DNA from: Bimastos eiseni
Taxonomy: Eukaryota; Annelida; Clitellata; Crassiclitellata; Lumbricidae
Length of the DNA stretch: 64,000 bases
Direction of reading: 5' to 3'
Assembly: GCA_959347315.1 (NCBI GenBank)
Contig: OY365810.1
Coordinates: 26,984,585-27,048,584, forward strand
Both the position numbers and the translations under genes were made by a program. The notes below the pieces were generated by a model. The model was not told the DNA's origin, made no database searches, and saw only the letters and a program-made list of their open reading frames with translations. Below are positions 35,000 to 45,590 of this stretch, in pieces; positions within the stretch are counted from its first letter, which is position 1; each line of letters begins with the position of its first letter.

Positions 35000-36215
35000 T
35001 CGGAAGATTGTCATTGCTTTATACACATGACGCTCTGGTTCTGCTGAGAAACAGTCTAAGTGTACCGAAGCTCTTGTACAGTCTGCGCACAGCCGTCTGC
35101 GCTGATTGCCCGGGCTTGGCTCGGTCTGATCAATTGTTGAGAGGACTGTCAAACATTTCAAATGTGGACCTTGACAATGACCGTTGGCTCCAGGCTTCTT
35201 TGCCCGTGAGAGATGGTGGTCTGGGAGTTCGTTGTGCATCTACGCTGGCACTTTCTGCCTTTCTGGGTTCTGCTGCTAGTACAAGCGAACTAGTACAGGC
35301 ATGCATCCTATCAACAGAGTCTGCTGAGGAACCATATGAACTTGCGAGTTCAGCACTCAATGCGTGCGTGGAAGACCCTGACAGATGCAGAACCACCAGC
35401 AATAGCAGCGAGTCCTCCCCAGAAAGAATGGGACATCCAATTCACAGACAAGGTATGGAAAGGTCTGCTGGAGTCCAATAACAATCCATGTGACCGTGCT
35501 CGCCCGCTGGCATCACGAGCACCTCATTCTGGAGACTGGATGCTAGCGCCCCCTGTGACTGCCCTAGGCCTGCGCCTCTCAAACGATGATGCACGAATGG
35601 CAGCCGGGTTGAGGCTAGGAACGACTCTCTGCGAGCCACATTTATGTCACCAATGTCGAGAGAACGTCGACGCCAAAGGGCTCCATGGACTAATTTGTAG
35701 AAGAGGCAGCGAAAGCACCAACGACATAGCATGTTGAACGACGTCATCTGGAGAGCTCTTGGCAGAGCGATGATTCCAGCGCTAAAAGAACCTCTCGGCT
35801 TGCTAAGAGAAGATGGAAAGCGACCGGACTGCGTCACACTAATCCCTTGGACACGTGGTCGATCTCTGGCATGGGATGTCACAAGTCCCATCTTGTCGAC
35901 ACATCCGTCAAAGCTGGCGAAGCAGCCGAACGCGCAGCTAAGACGAAGAGGGTCAAGTATTCCACCATAACCAACACCCACGACTTCGTAGCCCTCTCCT
36001 TGGAATCCGGTGGCACCTGGAGCAGTGAATGACTGCAGTTCATCTCAGAGTTGGGTAGTCGAACGAGTGCTGCAACCCACGATCCAATGGAGACGTCATT
36101 TCTGTTCCAACGTACCTCGGTTGTTCTTTTGCGTGGAAACGCCGCCTGTCTCTTCGGGACATTGCCAACACTCACTTAGATCGCCCACATGGGCGATAAC
36201 AGCATAATGTGAAAC
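35000..36215 (+). pseudogene. Non-LTR retrotransposon, C-terminal third of ORF2
   Basis: Joined by eye across three frameshifts (near 35380, 35730 and 35880) and one stop (36030), the plus strand encodes the region after the catalytic core of a LINE ORF2. Landmarks are SVPKLLYSLRT, RWLQASLPVRDGGLGVRCAS, VTALGLRLSNDDARMAAGLR, then a zinc-knuckle-like [34 protein letters not shown], and [14 protein letters not shown]. Its 3' end GGGCGATAAC...GTGAAACATATATG leads into an AAT array. It is 5' truncated and non-functional. A second copy of the last 300 bp is inverted at 41598-41940. Confidence 0.82.
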
Positions 36216-36219
36216 ATAT

Positions 36220-36231
36220 ATGTATATAATA

Positions 36232-36299
<68 letters not shown>

Positions 36300-36415
36300 G
36301 TCATGAGAATTATAATAAAAATAATAATTATAATCCTGATTATTATTATTATCCTTATTATTATTATTATTATTATTATTATTGTTATTATTATTATTAT
36401 TATTATTATAAAAGG
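36220..36415. repeat. (AAT)n / (ATT)n microsatellite, LINE tail
   Basis: AAT units that change to ATT units, interrupted by ATAATTATAATCCTG-like unique bases. It starts immediately at the LINE 3' end. Confidence 0.9.
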
Positions 36416-36419
36416 ACGA

Positions 36420-37240
36420 TTTATATAGCTCATTAACGCGATCGATGTCGCCGAGGAGAGCTGCAACAGACTGACCAGAGCTTCAATCATATATATTTGA
36501 GATCAAAACTTGTAATTGATTTGTGTTGTTTATTGAATCAATCATTTGTCCAGGAGGCTCAGCCAATGATACTAGATAGCTGAAGAGCTTTGCCATCATA
36601 CTGGTAGATAGGGCAACATATCTCTCATTCAAGTGCAGTGCAACTATTTGTAGACGCTAAGATCATCTGCGGCGATCAATTTACTGGCTCTTCATATAGT
36701 TGCAGCGAATCGTAGACCGCAAGGCGCTACTATAAAGTGCACAGATCTCTAGCCGATGCGGTGTTGTTGCTCCCAAGTTCTGCATCAGAAGAGAAGCGTC
36801 TGAATGAACAAGGACATGGTGTATCATCCACTGTAATCAGATTATAACACATAAAAGAAGGCAACACGTTACCAGACGTCACCCACGACCCATATGATCT
36901 CGCTACCTGCGATTGATTTGACCGCAGTAGCCCGTGGAGAACCTGCAAGTCGGCCGAGCTGATCTACAGAGCATTGAAATTTACTCCATACAACTCAATT
37001 GATTTAACAGATTCACAATGAAATAAGCATTTAATGCTCAAACTAAACACACAAACGATGCTTCATGAAGTGAGGCAGATAACTTATATACGACTTAAGA
37101 AAGAAAGCAAAACAGGAACTACGTATTCAGACGATGAATTAATACAAAGAGATGAGGAAGACTATTTGGATCGCACGCAAATGGAGCTATGTAAATATTC
37201 CAGAAAATGGATCTATATAAATAATTAGAAAAAGGTACTA
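36420..37240. other. Intergenic, no gene recognised
   Basis: No splice-supported frame, repeat array or transposon end seen. Confidence 0.4.
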
Positions 37241-37246
37241 CATTAA

Positions 37247-37361
37247 AAAAGGAGCCATATAAATTTTACAAAAAAGGGCTATATAAATTTTACAGAAAAA
37301 GAGCTACACAAATTTTCCGAAAAAAGGAGCTACATAAATTTTCCGAAAATAGGAGCTATGT
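37247..37361 (+). repeat. ~28-bp tandem repeat, 4-5 copies
   Basis: Units contain GGAGCTACATAAATTTTCCG or close variants, separated by A-runs. Confidence 0.85.
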
Positions 37362-37384
37362 AGAAAGATAGTTGATCTCCCATT

Positions 37385-37502
37385 TGGTTACCTAATGACG
37401 GTCATAGCTTTTCCAGTGTGGTTACCCAATGAAAGTCATAGATATTCCCATGTGGGGGGGGGGTCCCAAAGAGGGTCATAGATACTCCCGTGTACCCACA
37501 GA
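37385..37502 (+). repeat. ~50-bp tandem repeat, 3 copies
   Basis: Units share GGTTACCCAATGAAAGTCAT followed by AGATATTCCCRTGTG; the second unit ends in a G-run. Confidence 0.75.
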
Positions 37503-38204
37503 AGGGAATTAACTATGATCACGTCAATTTAACTTGACTAAGCTCCTCGATACTCTCATGCATGAATTATTAAACTTTTCAAGCTATTTCATGCTTGAAT
37601 TTGTTTCTTGGTTCTCCTGCGTCACTGCCATCGATCGGTTTCCTCTGGAGCGCCATGGACGGCAGGGGGTAGGGTCCACCACCTCCGCATTTACAAATTT
37701 ACCAGTGAGTGCACTGAAGATCTGTTCGGCTCTCTAATTGCAGTTTCGTCATACATCGTCTACCAGGAAGATGGCAGCCAAATTCTACATTAAAAAATTC
37801 TCTCGGTTATGCTGACTGCTAACGCGCATGCAGCTTGAACTGGCGATGCGTCACTTGAATCACTTCCTACGACCCCAACTGTCGCAAGCCCACTATAGGC
37901 CAATGTAACACTATATTTTGTCCTAAAACCTCGATGCAACCAATTTTTACCGAAATATTTGGGGTAGCTGCAATCTGGCTCTCTGCGCTGTTTCGTCTCC
38001 ATGCTTTTATATAGGTCTAAACATGTATGTTAAACAGAATGGATTTAAAATAACGAGATTACATCTTTTAATTCTGTTCGTTTTTTTACACTTTGTATCT
38101 TAATTTATCATACTGTAAATTAGTCTGTAATACGTTATCTCATCTATCTATCTTCTATGATGGTTGTTCGTCTGGCTGGCTTGCTTATTTTCTCAAAATA
38201 TTCG

Positions 38205-38290
38205 GCAGCGTTCGTTGAAGTGCTTGCTTTGTGATCGTGTTTGCACTTTCTGCCGATAAGTAAGAGGTAATAAACAGAGCTAGCACGATA
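38205..38290 (+). repeat. Dispersed repeat, copy 1
   Basis: Shares TTCGTTGAAGTGCTTGCTTT and, further on, GGTAATAAACA-like sequence with 54822-54905. Family not recognised. Confidence 0.65.
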
Positions 38291-38299
38291 AAAAAATGA

Positions 38300-39370
38300 G
38301 TTCCATCGGTTATTCGAAAGGTTTTTATTGCATCTATAGGTCGTCTAGTCGTTTAACGATCGCAGTATCTGCTATGATCAGAGGGACGCTTACAGAAGCG
38401 GGGTCCTAGGACAGGCTAGGAATAAACATTTTGGGGCTCGTCTGAGCTTGTAGACTGCATGGGAGTCTGGTGGTGTTTAGCCAATCATGTTCAAACAACC
38501 ACGAATGTAGACTTGAAGCTGCTTTTGTGAATGCTACTGACACTGCAATTATGAAATGCAAAAGAAGTTATTTTCAAGAAATTTGAGTCGTTTAATTTTA
38601 GTTTAAATAACCGCAAAGCATATATGGATAAGTGTACGGTAGGCCTAATCGTTTTGTGTAATGCTATTCTGTAGGCTTATTACATGATATGAGAAGTCGT
38701 TAAAAACTTAATTCTGCTAAAATCAATTAGTGTAGGCTAACTGTTTAAGTCAGTCTTAAACAGCGTAACAGTAAAGCAAAATAGAGAAGAAAGTTGCAAC
38801 ACATGCGAATGCAGAATTCAACAAATTCTATTTATTGCATAGACCCAGTGTCCGATTTGTCGGGGGTCATAGGTTTGGATCCCATGCTTCTTTCTTTGAC
38901 CCCCAAGTTTCCAGCCGCTGGCTGACCCCCCTCAAGTTCTTTACCCACGGTTTAGCGCAGGATTGCATGTGCTGCCAGCTCTGTATTCATTTATCTGGAC
39001 AGATTAATTATGGACCTGGACTTCAATTTGACCTGGTGACTCAGTTTGGAGCTACAAATTCTGGTCAGAAAAGGCATTTCTAGGCTGTGAACAACAAGGG
39101 AACAAGAAGCGGCTCTTATAGGGTGCATCGATTGAAGGCTTCTGAGACAAGGATTCGAGCATTCAGAGGCCAAATAATCCGATTTTGAAAGAGAGATATA
39201 TAGATAGAGAAGAGAGAGAGACAGGGACAGAGACAGAGACCACAATTATTCATATGACCTCGATCCTTCTAATGTGACGCAGTAGCCGTTTGAATTGGCC
39301 TCCACGACATTTAAAGTGCAAGAACCGAACTAGCTCAAGATTAAGATCTCTTACATGTCACAATGTAACA
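38300..39370. other. Intergenic, no gene recognised
   Basis: Includes TTTTGGGGCTCGTCTGAGC at about 38430, which looks like a leader next to a retroelement LTR, but no paired LTR or gag/pol frame was found. An AGAG-rich tract lies at 39190-39240. Confidence 0.35.
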
Positions 39371-39476
39371 TGTGCCATAGTTGGAATGAGAACCGAACCG
39401 AGATCCACATGCTTTATTTAGCAGGAGCTAATGACATGGCCTACGCTCTAACGGTCTAACCAGTCTGGGTGAAATA
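39371..39476 (-). repeat. tRNA-like SINE head
   Basis: Minus strand reads ACTGGTTAGACCGTTAGAGC (A-box-like) and, about 50 bp on, GATCTCGGTTCGGTTCTC (B-box-like). The spacing fits RNA polymerase III boxes but the sequence does not fold as a normal tRNA by eye. Confidence 0.4.
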
Positions 39477-39765
39477 TGGGCTCTATGGTGCTTGATAAGG
39501 CGACTATTGTGCACAGTTTAGTACCTTTGCTTTAATGGAAGTTGGAATGATGAAACAGTTTCATTGACTAGTGTAATTAAATAGCAGTTTGAATTATGAA
39601 GCTATTAATAGTGCTATTTGAAGCTGGACTGATGAAAAACTCACAGGTTAAGTAGAAGTTGCATCGATGCTTGTCAACCCGCTTTCTCTCACTCCAGCAA
39701 ATGGACCAACATTCACATTTCGCCTAACTATCTATCGATCGACTGTTTAAACTGTATATATAATC

Positions 39766-39818
39766 TAGAGAAACAACTGCTATTTCTTTTCTAGAGAAAC
39801 AACTGCTATTTCTTTTAA
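39766..39818 (+). repeat. 26-bp perfect tandem duplication
   Basis: CTAGAGAAACAACTGCTATT plus TCTTTT occurs twice back to back. Confidence 0.9.
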
Positions 39819-40075
39819 CTTTTCTTATTCCTTTCAACAAAAAATATCATCCAACACAAATTGCAATTATCAACGAGAGTAGCACACAATGCTAGAACTC
39901 CATAAGGTCTAAACCGAACGCACGACAACTAAAATTGCTAGTCAGCAGCTCTCTACAAATTTCGCGCGCAATCTGACATCAGCACAGGTGCGATACAGCG
40001 GCTGCAGCAGCTGTGGCTGTAGCGCCTACAAGTCGATCGGCGCAGCGCTCACGCCTTGCACTAACGATATCCTGA

Positions 40076-40078
<3 letters not shown>

Positions 40079-40110
<32 letters not shown>

Positions 40111-40122
40111 ATATATAATAAC
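40079..40122. repeat. (TA)n microsatellite
   Basis: TA tract followed by ATAATATATAATAACG. Confidence 0.9.
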
Positions 40123-40929
40123 GATTAAAACGACTTAAACTATGCAATGTCCAAAATACGTTTACAATGCTCAAACTATATACTGCGATTGTGAAAAGCT
40201 GATGTCGGACCATAGAACTTCCGGGCTATCGAATCTATTATACCTGAGCTAAAAGTTCAAACTGCCGCAGTTTGATGGAGAATTAGGCCTAAAACTCCTT
40301 TTTCTAAGTTTTTTTATTATTTGTTCTTTATCATTGCATTGTGGTTGACTGATGGTCATTACATAATCTTGACGTATTATTTATTAATTAATTCATTCTG
40401 AAATATAATTGATAGTGCCCCTTACGAAAGTGTATTTGAAGGCCCTTCTTGTCCAACCACGGCGACACAAATTAGCCTTAAGCAAATCTTAATTCAATGG
40501 CTCATTACTTCTGAGTCCTTGGTAACAGCTGCATCTTTAAGGGAACTGTATTCCAGGTGGATGGGACAACAACTGAGAAGGTGTGGTGCTGCTTATTTCG
40601 AGATGCTTGCTCGGGGCACCGGAAGCTTGCCACCAGAGAAAGAACGAAGAGCTCGACGATTTACCAGAGCAGAAACAGGGCAGCACAACTCTCGCAGATA
40701 TATGGCGAGAGAAGAACTAAGAAGGCACCGTCGTACCAGCACAGCTAGTCTATCGCCGATTCGTTACGAGATGGGAAGCCAGTGCAAAGAATCCTGCATG
40801 TAATCAGAAAGTGTATTTAGAGTTGGAAGTTTATTAACTTCATTTTCAAACTGACGAAAGTTGAACGTACTATAGCTATTATCATTGTTTTTAGCGCGTT
40901 TGCACGCGAGTGGTTGTGGGCGAATCAAT

Positions 40930-41225
40930 CTGGTCGAATTGGACGAGTACGACAAAGAGTAGGTCTTATCCTCTGCGAGTGGTTAACAATGCGAGGAATA
41001 TATTGCAAAAAAATGAAGGAGGAGAGAAGAGCTAAGCCGGTGATGTCCTGGTGTGCGAGAGAGCGACGGGGGAGCGGAAGACCGAGAAAAAACTGGCCAG
41101 CGACCATAAGAGACGACCTAAAATGTTTGTAGATATCGTGGGACGAGGCTGAGACACTGGCTTTGGATAGAGACGAATGGAGGAAGTGCGTTGCCCGATA
41201 TGTAGACCAGCACAGGAAGGACTAA
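40930..41225 (+). pseudogene. Non-LTR reverse transcriptase C-terminal fragment
   Basis: Plus-strand frame includes EERRAKPVMSWCARERRGSG, then RPRKNWPATIRDDLK, a stop, and ISWDEAETLALDRDEWRKCV. This is the C-terminal tail of a non-LTR retrotransposon (the RPRKTW...DL...W..A..LA.DR..WR pattern). An in-frame TAG at 41130 and lack of the polymerase core show it is a relic. Confidence 0.75.
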
Positions 41226-41467
41226 GTAAGTAAGTATTTTTATTATTTACCTTGGTACGTTATAGATAATAAACCTGACTCGTTAGCAAAATATCCGGAG
41301 ACAGTCGAGTAGCTAAGTAGGTCTATCTTTTTCAGCGGCCCCAAGAACTCAAAGGTCAGAGGAATAAATTTGTGTGAGTCAAGCACTGTATACAATACAG
41401 TGTATCGCATTGTTATAATCTTTTTAAATTGGTTACCTGGAACGGTTAGGTCTCCTCCGATTCATTC

Positions 41468-41471
<4 letters not shown>

Positions 41472-41533
<62 letters not shown>

Positions 41534-41546
41534 CTTCTTTCTCTTC

Positions 41547-41597
<51 letters not shown>
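41472..41597. repeat. (AAT)n / (ATT)n microsatellite, LINE tail
   Basis: AAT units switch to ATT units with a CTTCTTTCTCTT interruption. They adjoin the 3' end of the minus-strand LINE copy. Confidence 0.9.
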
Positions 41598-41598
<1 letters not shown>

Positions 41599-41945
41599 CA
41601 TATATGTTTCACATTATGTTGTTATCGCCCATGATGAGCTAATGGAGTGTTGGCAATGTCCCGAAGAGGCAGACTGCGTTCCCACGCTGAAGAACAACTG
41701 AGATACGTTGGAACAGAAATGACGTCTCCATTGGATCGTGGGTTGCAGCACTCGTTCGACTACCCAACTCTGAGATGAACTGCAGTCCTTCACTGCTCCA
41801 AGCGCCGCCGGATTCCAAGGAGAGGGTTACGAAGTCGTGGGTGTTGGTTATGGTGGAATACTTGGCCCTCTTCGTCTTAGCTGCGCGTTCGGCTGCTTCG
41901 CCAGCTCTGATAGATGTGTCGGCAAGATGTGACTTGGCGTAGGTG
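41598..41945 (-). pseudogene. Inverted second copy of the 35-36 kb LINE 3' end
   Basis: The reverse complement matches about 35880-36215: it has GCATAATGTGAAACATATATG-like ends (here AACATAATGTGAAACATA), GACATTGCCAACACTC and the CAGCCGAACGCGCAGCTAAG block. Identity is high by eye, so both copies came from the same family. Only the last 300 bp are present. Confidence 0.88.
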
Positions 41946-41947
<2 letters not shown>

Positions 41948-41978
<31 letters not shown>

Positions 41979-42005
41979 CGTCATCGTCCATCATTATCGT
42001 CATCG

Positions 42006-42062
<57 letters not shown>

Positions 42063-42073
42063 ACATCATCATC
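41948..42073. repeat. (ATT)n then (CAT)n microsatellite
   Basis: ATT tract (41948-41980), then CAT tract (about 41995-42072). It lies at the 5' truncation point of the inverted LINE copy. Confidence 0.9.
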
Positions 42074-42374
42074 TCCGAGGTAGGCCACATATGATCCCTC
42101 GGTATTAAATAAATTAAAAGGTGTTGTTGTTCTGGAATGGCTAGTCTTGGTAGGTGGTTTCATTGGTGGAGAAAGTGCTACAAAAAGCGACTGAGGAAGC
42201 ACTAGGCACCATAGACAAGCGCTGAAAGAGAAAGGTAGCCTTTTTCTTGTCGCCTGATACCTGGGCAAGCCGGTCGCAAAGGAGATTCAGCAGTGCGAGG
42301 TCATCCTGATTCAAATTATAATTTATTATTGCTCACTGGTTGTCAAAACTAATAAAAGCTTTTAACATTAATAA

Positions 42375-42671
42375 ATGACGGAATTATCTTTGCCAACGAT
42401 GGAGCATTTTTCGGCGACTGTCAAACGCTTTGGAAACGATTTCACTGTCTCCAAGAAGGCTAAAGTAAATGGAGAGGATTTGTCAATCATTATTTATCTA
42501 CATGCACAATCGCAAGCGGCAGATAGCGCTCTTATGACTTATAATAAAAATTTTCAAAACGAAACAGTTTTACTATTTCAAGCGCTTGGCTCAGAATATA
42601 AATTTTTTAAATATGAATTTATTTTGTATGCCTTGATTTTTTTTCTTATGACTTGTATTAACAAGTTTTAG
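42375..42671 (+). CDS. Unassigned 98-codon open frame
   Basis: Starts with a true ATG and has a mixed, codon-like composition over its first 60 codons, then becomes AT-rich and ends in a hydrophobic run (FILYALIFFLMTCINKF). I recognise no domain. It might be a gene fragment or chance. Spacing of about 450 bp to the next gene candidate shows no link. Confidence 0.2.
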   Translation: MTELSLPTMEHFSATVKRFGNDFTVSKKAKVNGEDLSIIIYLHAQSQAADSALMTYNKNFQNETVLLFQALGSEYKFFKYEFILYALIFFLMTCINKF

Positions 42672-43058
42672 ATGCTTTTGTATTTCTCTGATCAAATTTA
42701 CGGTGGTGTGACAATTCCTAGTTTACTGGGGAAATATTTTCCAGGGGAATATTGAGAGGGAGATTTTGGGGTAGAAATTTCCGGGGGAGGGAAATGAACT
42801 GGGAGGAAACTACATAGACTCGAGATTCTCTATCAAAAGCAGGTGGATGTCGCAACTCGCAACTCGTGAAAAATGCCAAAAAATGACACGAACGCAAAAT
42901 TTCATCGCTTAACTATTACTTTTTGATAAAGTAATTACTTTGTTACTCGAATTTGATTCAAACTCAAAACACACGTAAATGATCCTTCGTGTCCTTTTTG
43001 GCAGTTATAATAATATAAGCTTATCTCGCAGTTGCTATTTGCGACATCCGTCTGTTTT

Positions 43059-43064
43059 TATATA
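43059..43064 (+). promoter_or_regulatory. TATA-like box upstream of the small secreted peptide gene
   Basis: TATATAG lies 67 bp before the ATG at 43126. A start site about 30 bp downstream would give a 5' leader of roughly 35-40 nt. An alternative is an upstream untranslated exon, since TCTTTTCAG directly precedes the ATG. Confidence 0.35.
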
Positions 43065-43125
43065 GCATCTCACATATAATAACGATCACCATTGCAATGT
43101 CACCAACAGCAATGTGTCTTTTCAG

Positions 43126-43383
43126 ATGCAATTCGCCCACATAGTAGTTGTCCTCGTTGTCCTGACGATGTGTACGTTGCCGTCCAGTCTCGTCACTTCC
43201 ATCTATGCCACTCCGCGAACCTACAGTTATCGGGTCGATCGACCGGACTTCTGCGAAGAGGATCAGCACTTCGCCAACTGCTATCTCTGTGGGAAATTGG
43301 CTGATGATGCGAGGATCTACAGCGGTTGCTGCAGCAAGAAGGATGCTTTTCTCGGCTACTGCTCGAAACTTCTCACTAAATAG
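43126..43383 (+). CDS. Small secreted six-cysteine peptide precursor
   Basis: The frame encodes 85 residues. Residues 1-28 form a signal peptide: a hydrophobic core HIVVVLVVLTMC followed by a small-residue cleavage site near Ala28. The rest is a compact domain with cysteines at 43, 52, 55, 68, 69 and 79 (C-x8-C-x2-C-x12-CC-x9-C), which suggests three disulphides. There is no dibasic site, only single Arg at 31, 36 and 39. AATAAA follows at 43472, about 90 bp after TAG. The ATG is exactly preceded by TTTTCAG, a possible splice acceptor. Product: probably a secreted peptide such as a hormone-like or defence-type molecule; I cannot assign the family. GC-rich, regular codons against AT-rich flanks support it being real. 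Confidence 0.65.
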   Translation: MQFAHIVVVLVVLTMCTLPSSLVTSIYATPRTYSYRVDRPDFCEEDQHFANCYLCGKLADDARIYSGCCSKKDAFLGYCSKLLTK

Positions 43384-43564
43384 CTAACGCCGGCGAATTC
43401 CTTGAATTTCGCTAGATGGCGCGACTCTCTGTGTCAACTCCTCTACACTTGTACTGCATAACTAATCCAAGAATAAATATGTGACGGTTATTTACGTTTC
43501 GTTTCTTGAGGAAATTAAAATGATGATTATACAGACTCAATGATAATAATAATGATGATGATAA

Positions 43565-45115
43565 TAGTAGTGGCGGTGACGACAAAGACGACGACGATGA
43601 CGATGAGGATTTATTGTCCACGCCTCACAGCCATACGTTGCTACTGGCCAAGCCAAGGTCTTCATGAGTCGCAGTTTGGTTTTAGTACTGACTTATCTAT
43701 TATTGCAGAGGCTTACCAACTTAAACATGACTGACATTCCCATAGCTAATCTTGATTTTACCTCACTAGCGCAGTTCCCGTCCTTCGTCACTCCGTTCCC
43801 CAAGTATGTTAATGAGTCCACTTGTTCCAGTTTGTATCCGTCCACCTTGATCAAAAGTGCATCATTGTTATTTGTCATTACTTATGTCTTTGCTACGTTA
43901 ATCAGCATATTGTATTTTTTTGCTGATATCTCAACACGTTGCACCAACTCCTGTAAATCCTCTGGTGAAGTGGCCAGTAGCACGATGTAATCAGCATATC
44001 TATAGTCTTCCCTCCAATCTTGAATCCCTTGTGGTAGCCAAGTAGTGCTTTTCGCATTACCTGCTCTGCCAGAATGTCAAACAGGCTTGGTGATAAATTA
44101 CACCCTTGTCGGACTCCTTTCTTGATACTAAACCATGTCGACAAAATTCCGTCTGTCTTTACAGTAGCTCGTTGTTGTTTGTAGAGATTTCGCAATAGCT
44201 GAATGAGGTGGGGTGGGAAACCCATCTCCATCATGGTTATCCATAGTTGATCGGGTTGAATCATGTCAAAAGCTTTTGTGACGTCAATGAAGCAGAGGTA
44301 CAGTGGATGTTTCCTTTCTCTCGCCTTCTCGAAGATGATTCTTAAGTTCACAAGTTGGCCTGTTCTTCAGCGATCACTGTTTCCAGCTTGGTCTGGATGC
44401 GTTCCAGTATCACTCGTAACAAAATCTTACTGGCATGTGAGACTAGCGCAATTGTTCTGTGATTACCACAGTGAAGTAGACTTCCTTTCTTCGGCAGTGG
44501 AATAAAAATTGACTGTGACCATTCTTCTGGCCAATCCCCGGTCTTCCATACGTCCACAAATATCTCGTGTAGTTTTGTCAGAGTTATTTCTCCACCGAAT
44601 CTAAACATCTCAGCGGCTACGCCATCTGGGCCTGGTGACTTCCGCATAGCTGCTTTCAATATGGCTCGTTTTATCTTATCTTTTAGCGGCGATGGTTCCT
44701 TTTCTTGTAATTCGATTTTTATGTCTTTTTCCTCTTTTTCATTGCTGTACAGTCCTTCGCATTATTCTTTCCAGCTTTGGTTTACTTCTTCAGATTCAAC
44801 AAATTTGTTGTTGTTGTGGTCATTGATGGCTGTGGTTCGAGGCTTGAACGAGCAAGTGAGCTTCTTCACCATTTGGAATACAGGTCTGGTGTTACCTTTC
44901 CTTTCGTTCTCCTCCAGCTCGTTGCATAATGTCTCCAATTCCGACTGCTTGTCTCTGGGTAACATCCGTTGTACCTCATTTCGTAGAATTTTGTACTCTT
45001 GTGGAGAATTTGTTTTGCATCTCTTTTCTTTCTTATTAATTCAAAGATGTCACTGGAGATCCAATTCTTTCGCTTGTCGCAGTTCTTCAGTAGTGTTGAA
45101 AATATCTAGTTTACT
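43565..45115 (-). pseudogene. RTE-like non-LTR retrotransposon, ORF2 central part
   Basis: From high to low coordinates the minus strand encodes successive reverse transcriptase landmarks: AAMRKSPGPDGVAAEMFRFG, WPEEWSQSIFIPLPKKGS, NHRTIALVSHASKILLRVIL, then YLCFIDVTKAFDMI, GVRQGCNLSPSLFDILAE, the catalytic box region reading ADYIVLLATSPEDL instead of ADDxxL, and LEQVDSLTYLGNGVTKDGNC, ending near LAWPVATYGCEAWT. The frame breaks near 44350 and 44000 and has stops near 43690. The second catalytic Asp is Tyr. The C-terminal end of this same type of element occurs in the COP1 intron at 13.0-13.5 kb. Confidence 0.88.
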
Positions 45116-45590
45116 TACCTGATATGTGAATGTTATTAATATTGGTACCCATTGCCAGTTTATGAATTCTACATATATAGGGAAACCTGGTTAGCGGGGT
45201 CTATGAGCCCTTTAGGTTCCCGTGTGTAACCAGAATATTCATTTATGTTAACTAATTGTTTGTCATTTTCTCATGTTTTTAATGGTTACCAAATAAAATT
45301 GAATTGAATTGAAATGTACATGTAGGTTCAATGTCTATATTCATTGAGCGAAAGAACGAGATAGGTACATGACGGTTTATTAAAGGAAAATTCTGCCTAT
45401 ATTAGGCCTTCATACACAACAGTTATGAACCAGTATGTGGTGTTTGCAAGGTCCATACTATTAGATATAGAAGTAGGCTATCATACTATTTTTTGAGCTA
45501 ATAACATTGACAAAAGAATATTTATTCAGTTCTGTAACATAATTAAACGGATTAAATTTCATCCAAGAAGATACTAACTTGACTCTCTGC

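Noticed and set aside
35442..35981. 179-codon minus-strand frame
   Set aside because: Antisense shadow of the LINE ORF2 fragment on the plus strand.
38420..38460. Retroviral or LTR-retrotransposon primer-binding region
   Set aside because: TTTTGGGGCTCGTCTGAGC resembles such leaders, but there is no second LTR, no polypurine tract and no gag/pol frame nearby.
44661..45122. 153-codon plus-strand frame
   Set aside because: Antisense to the RTE-like element on the minus strand, where the coding signal clearly lies.
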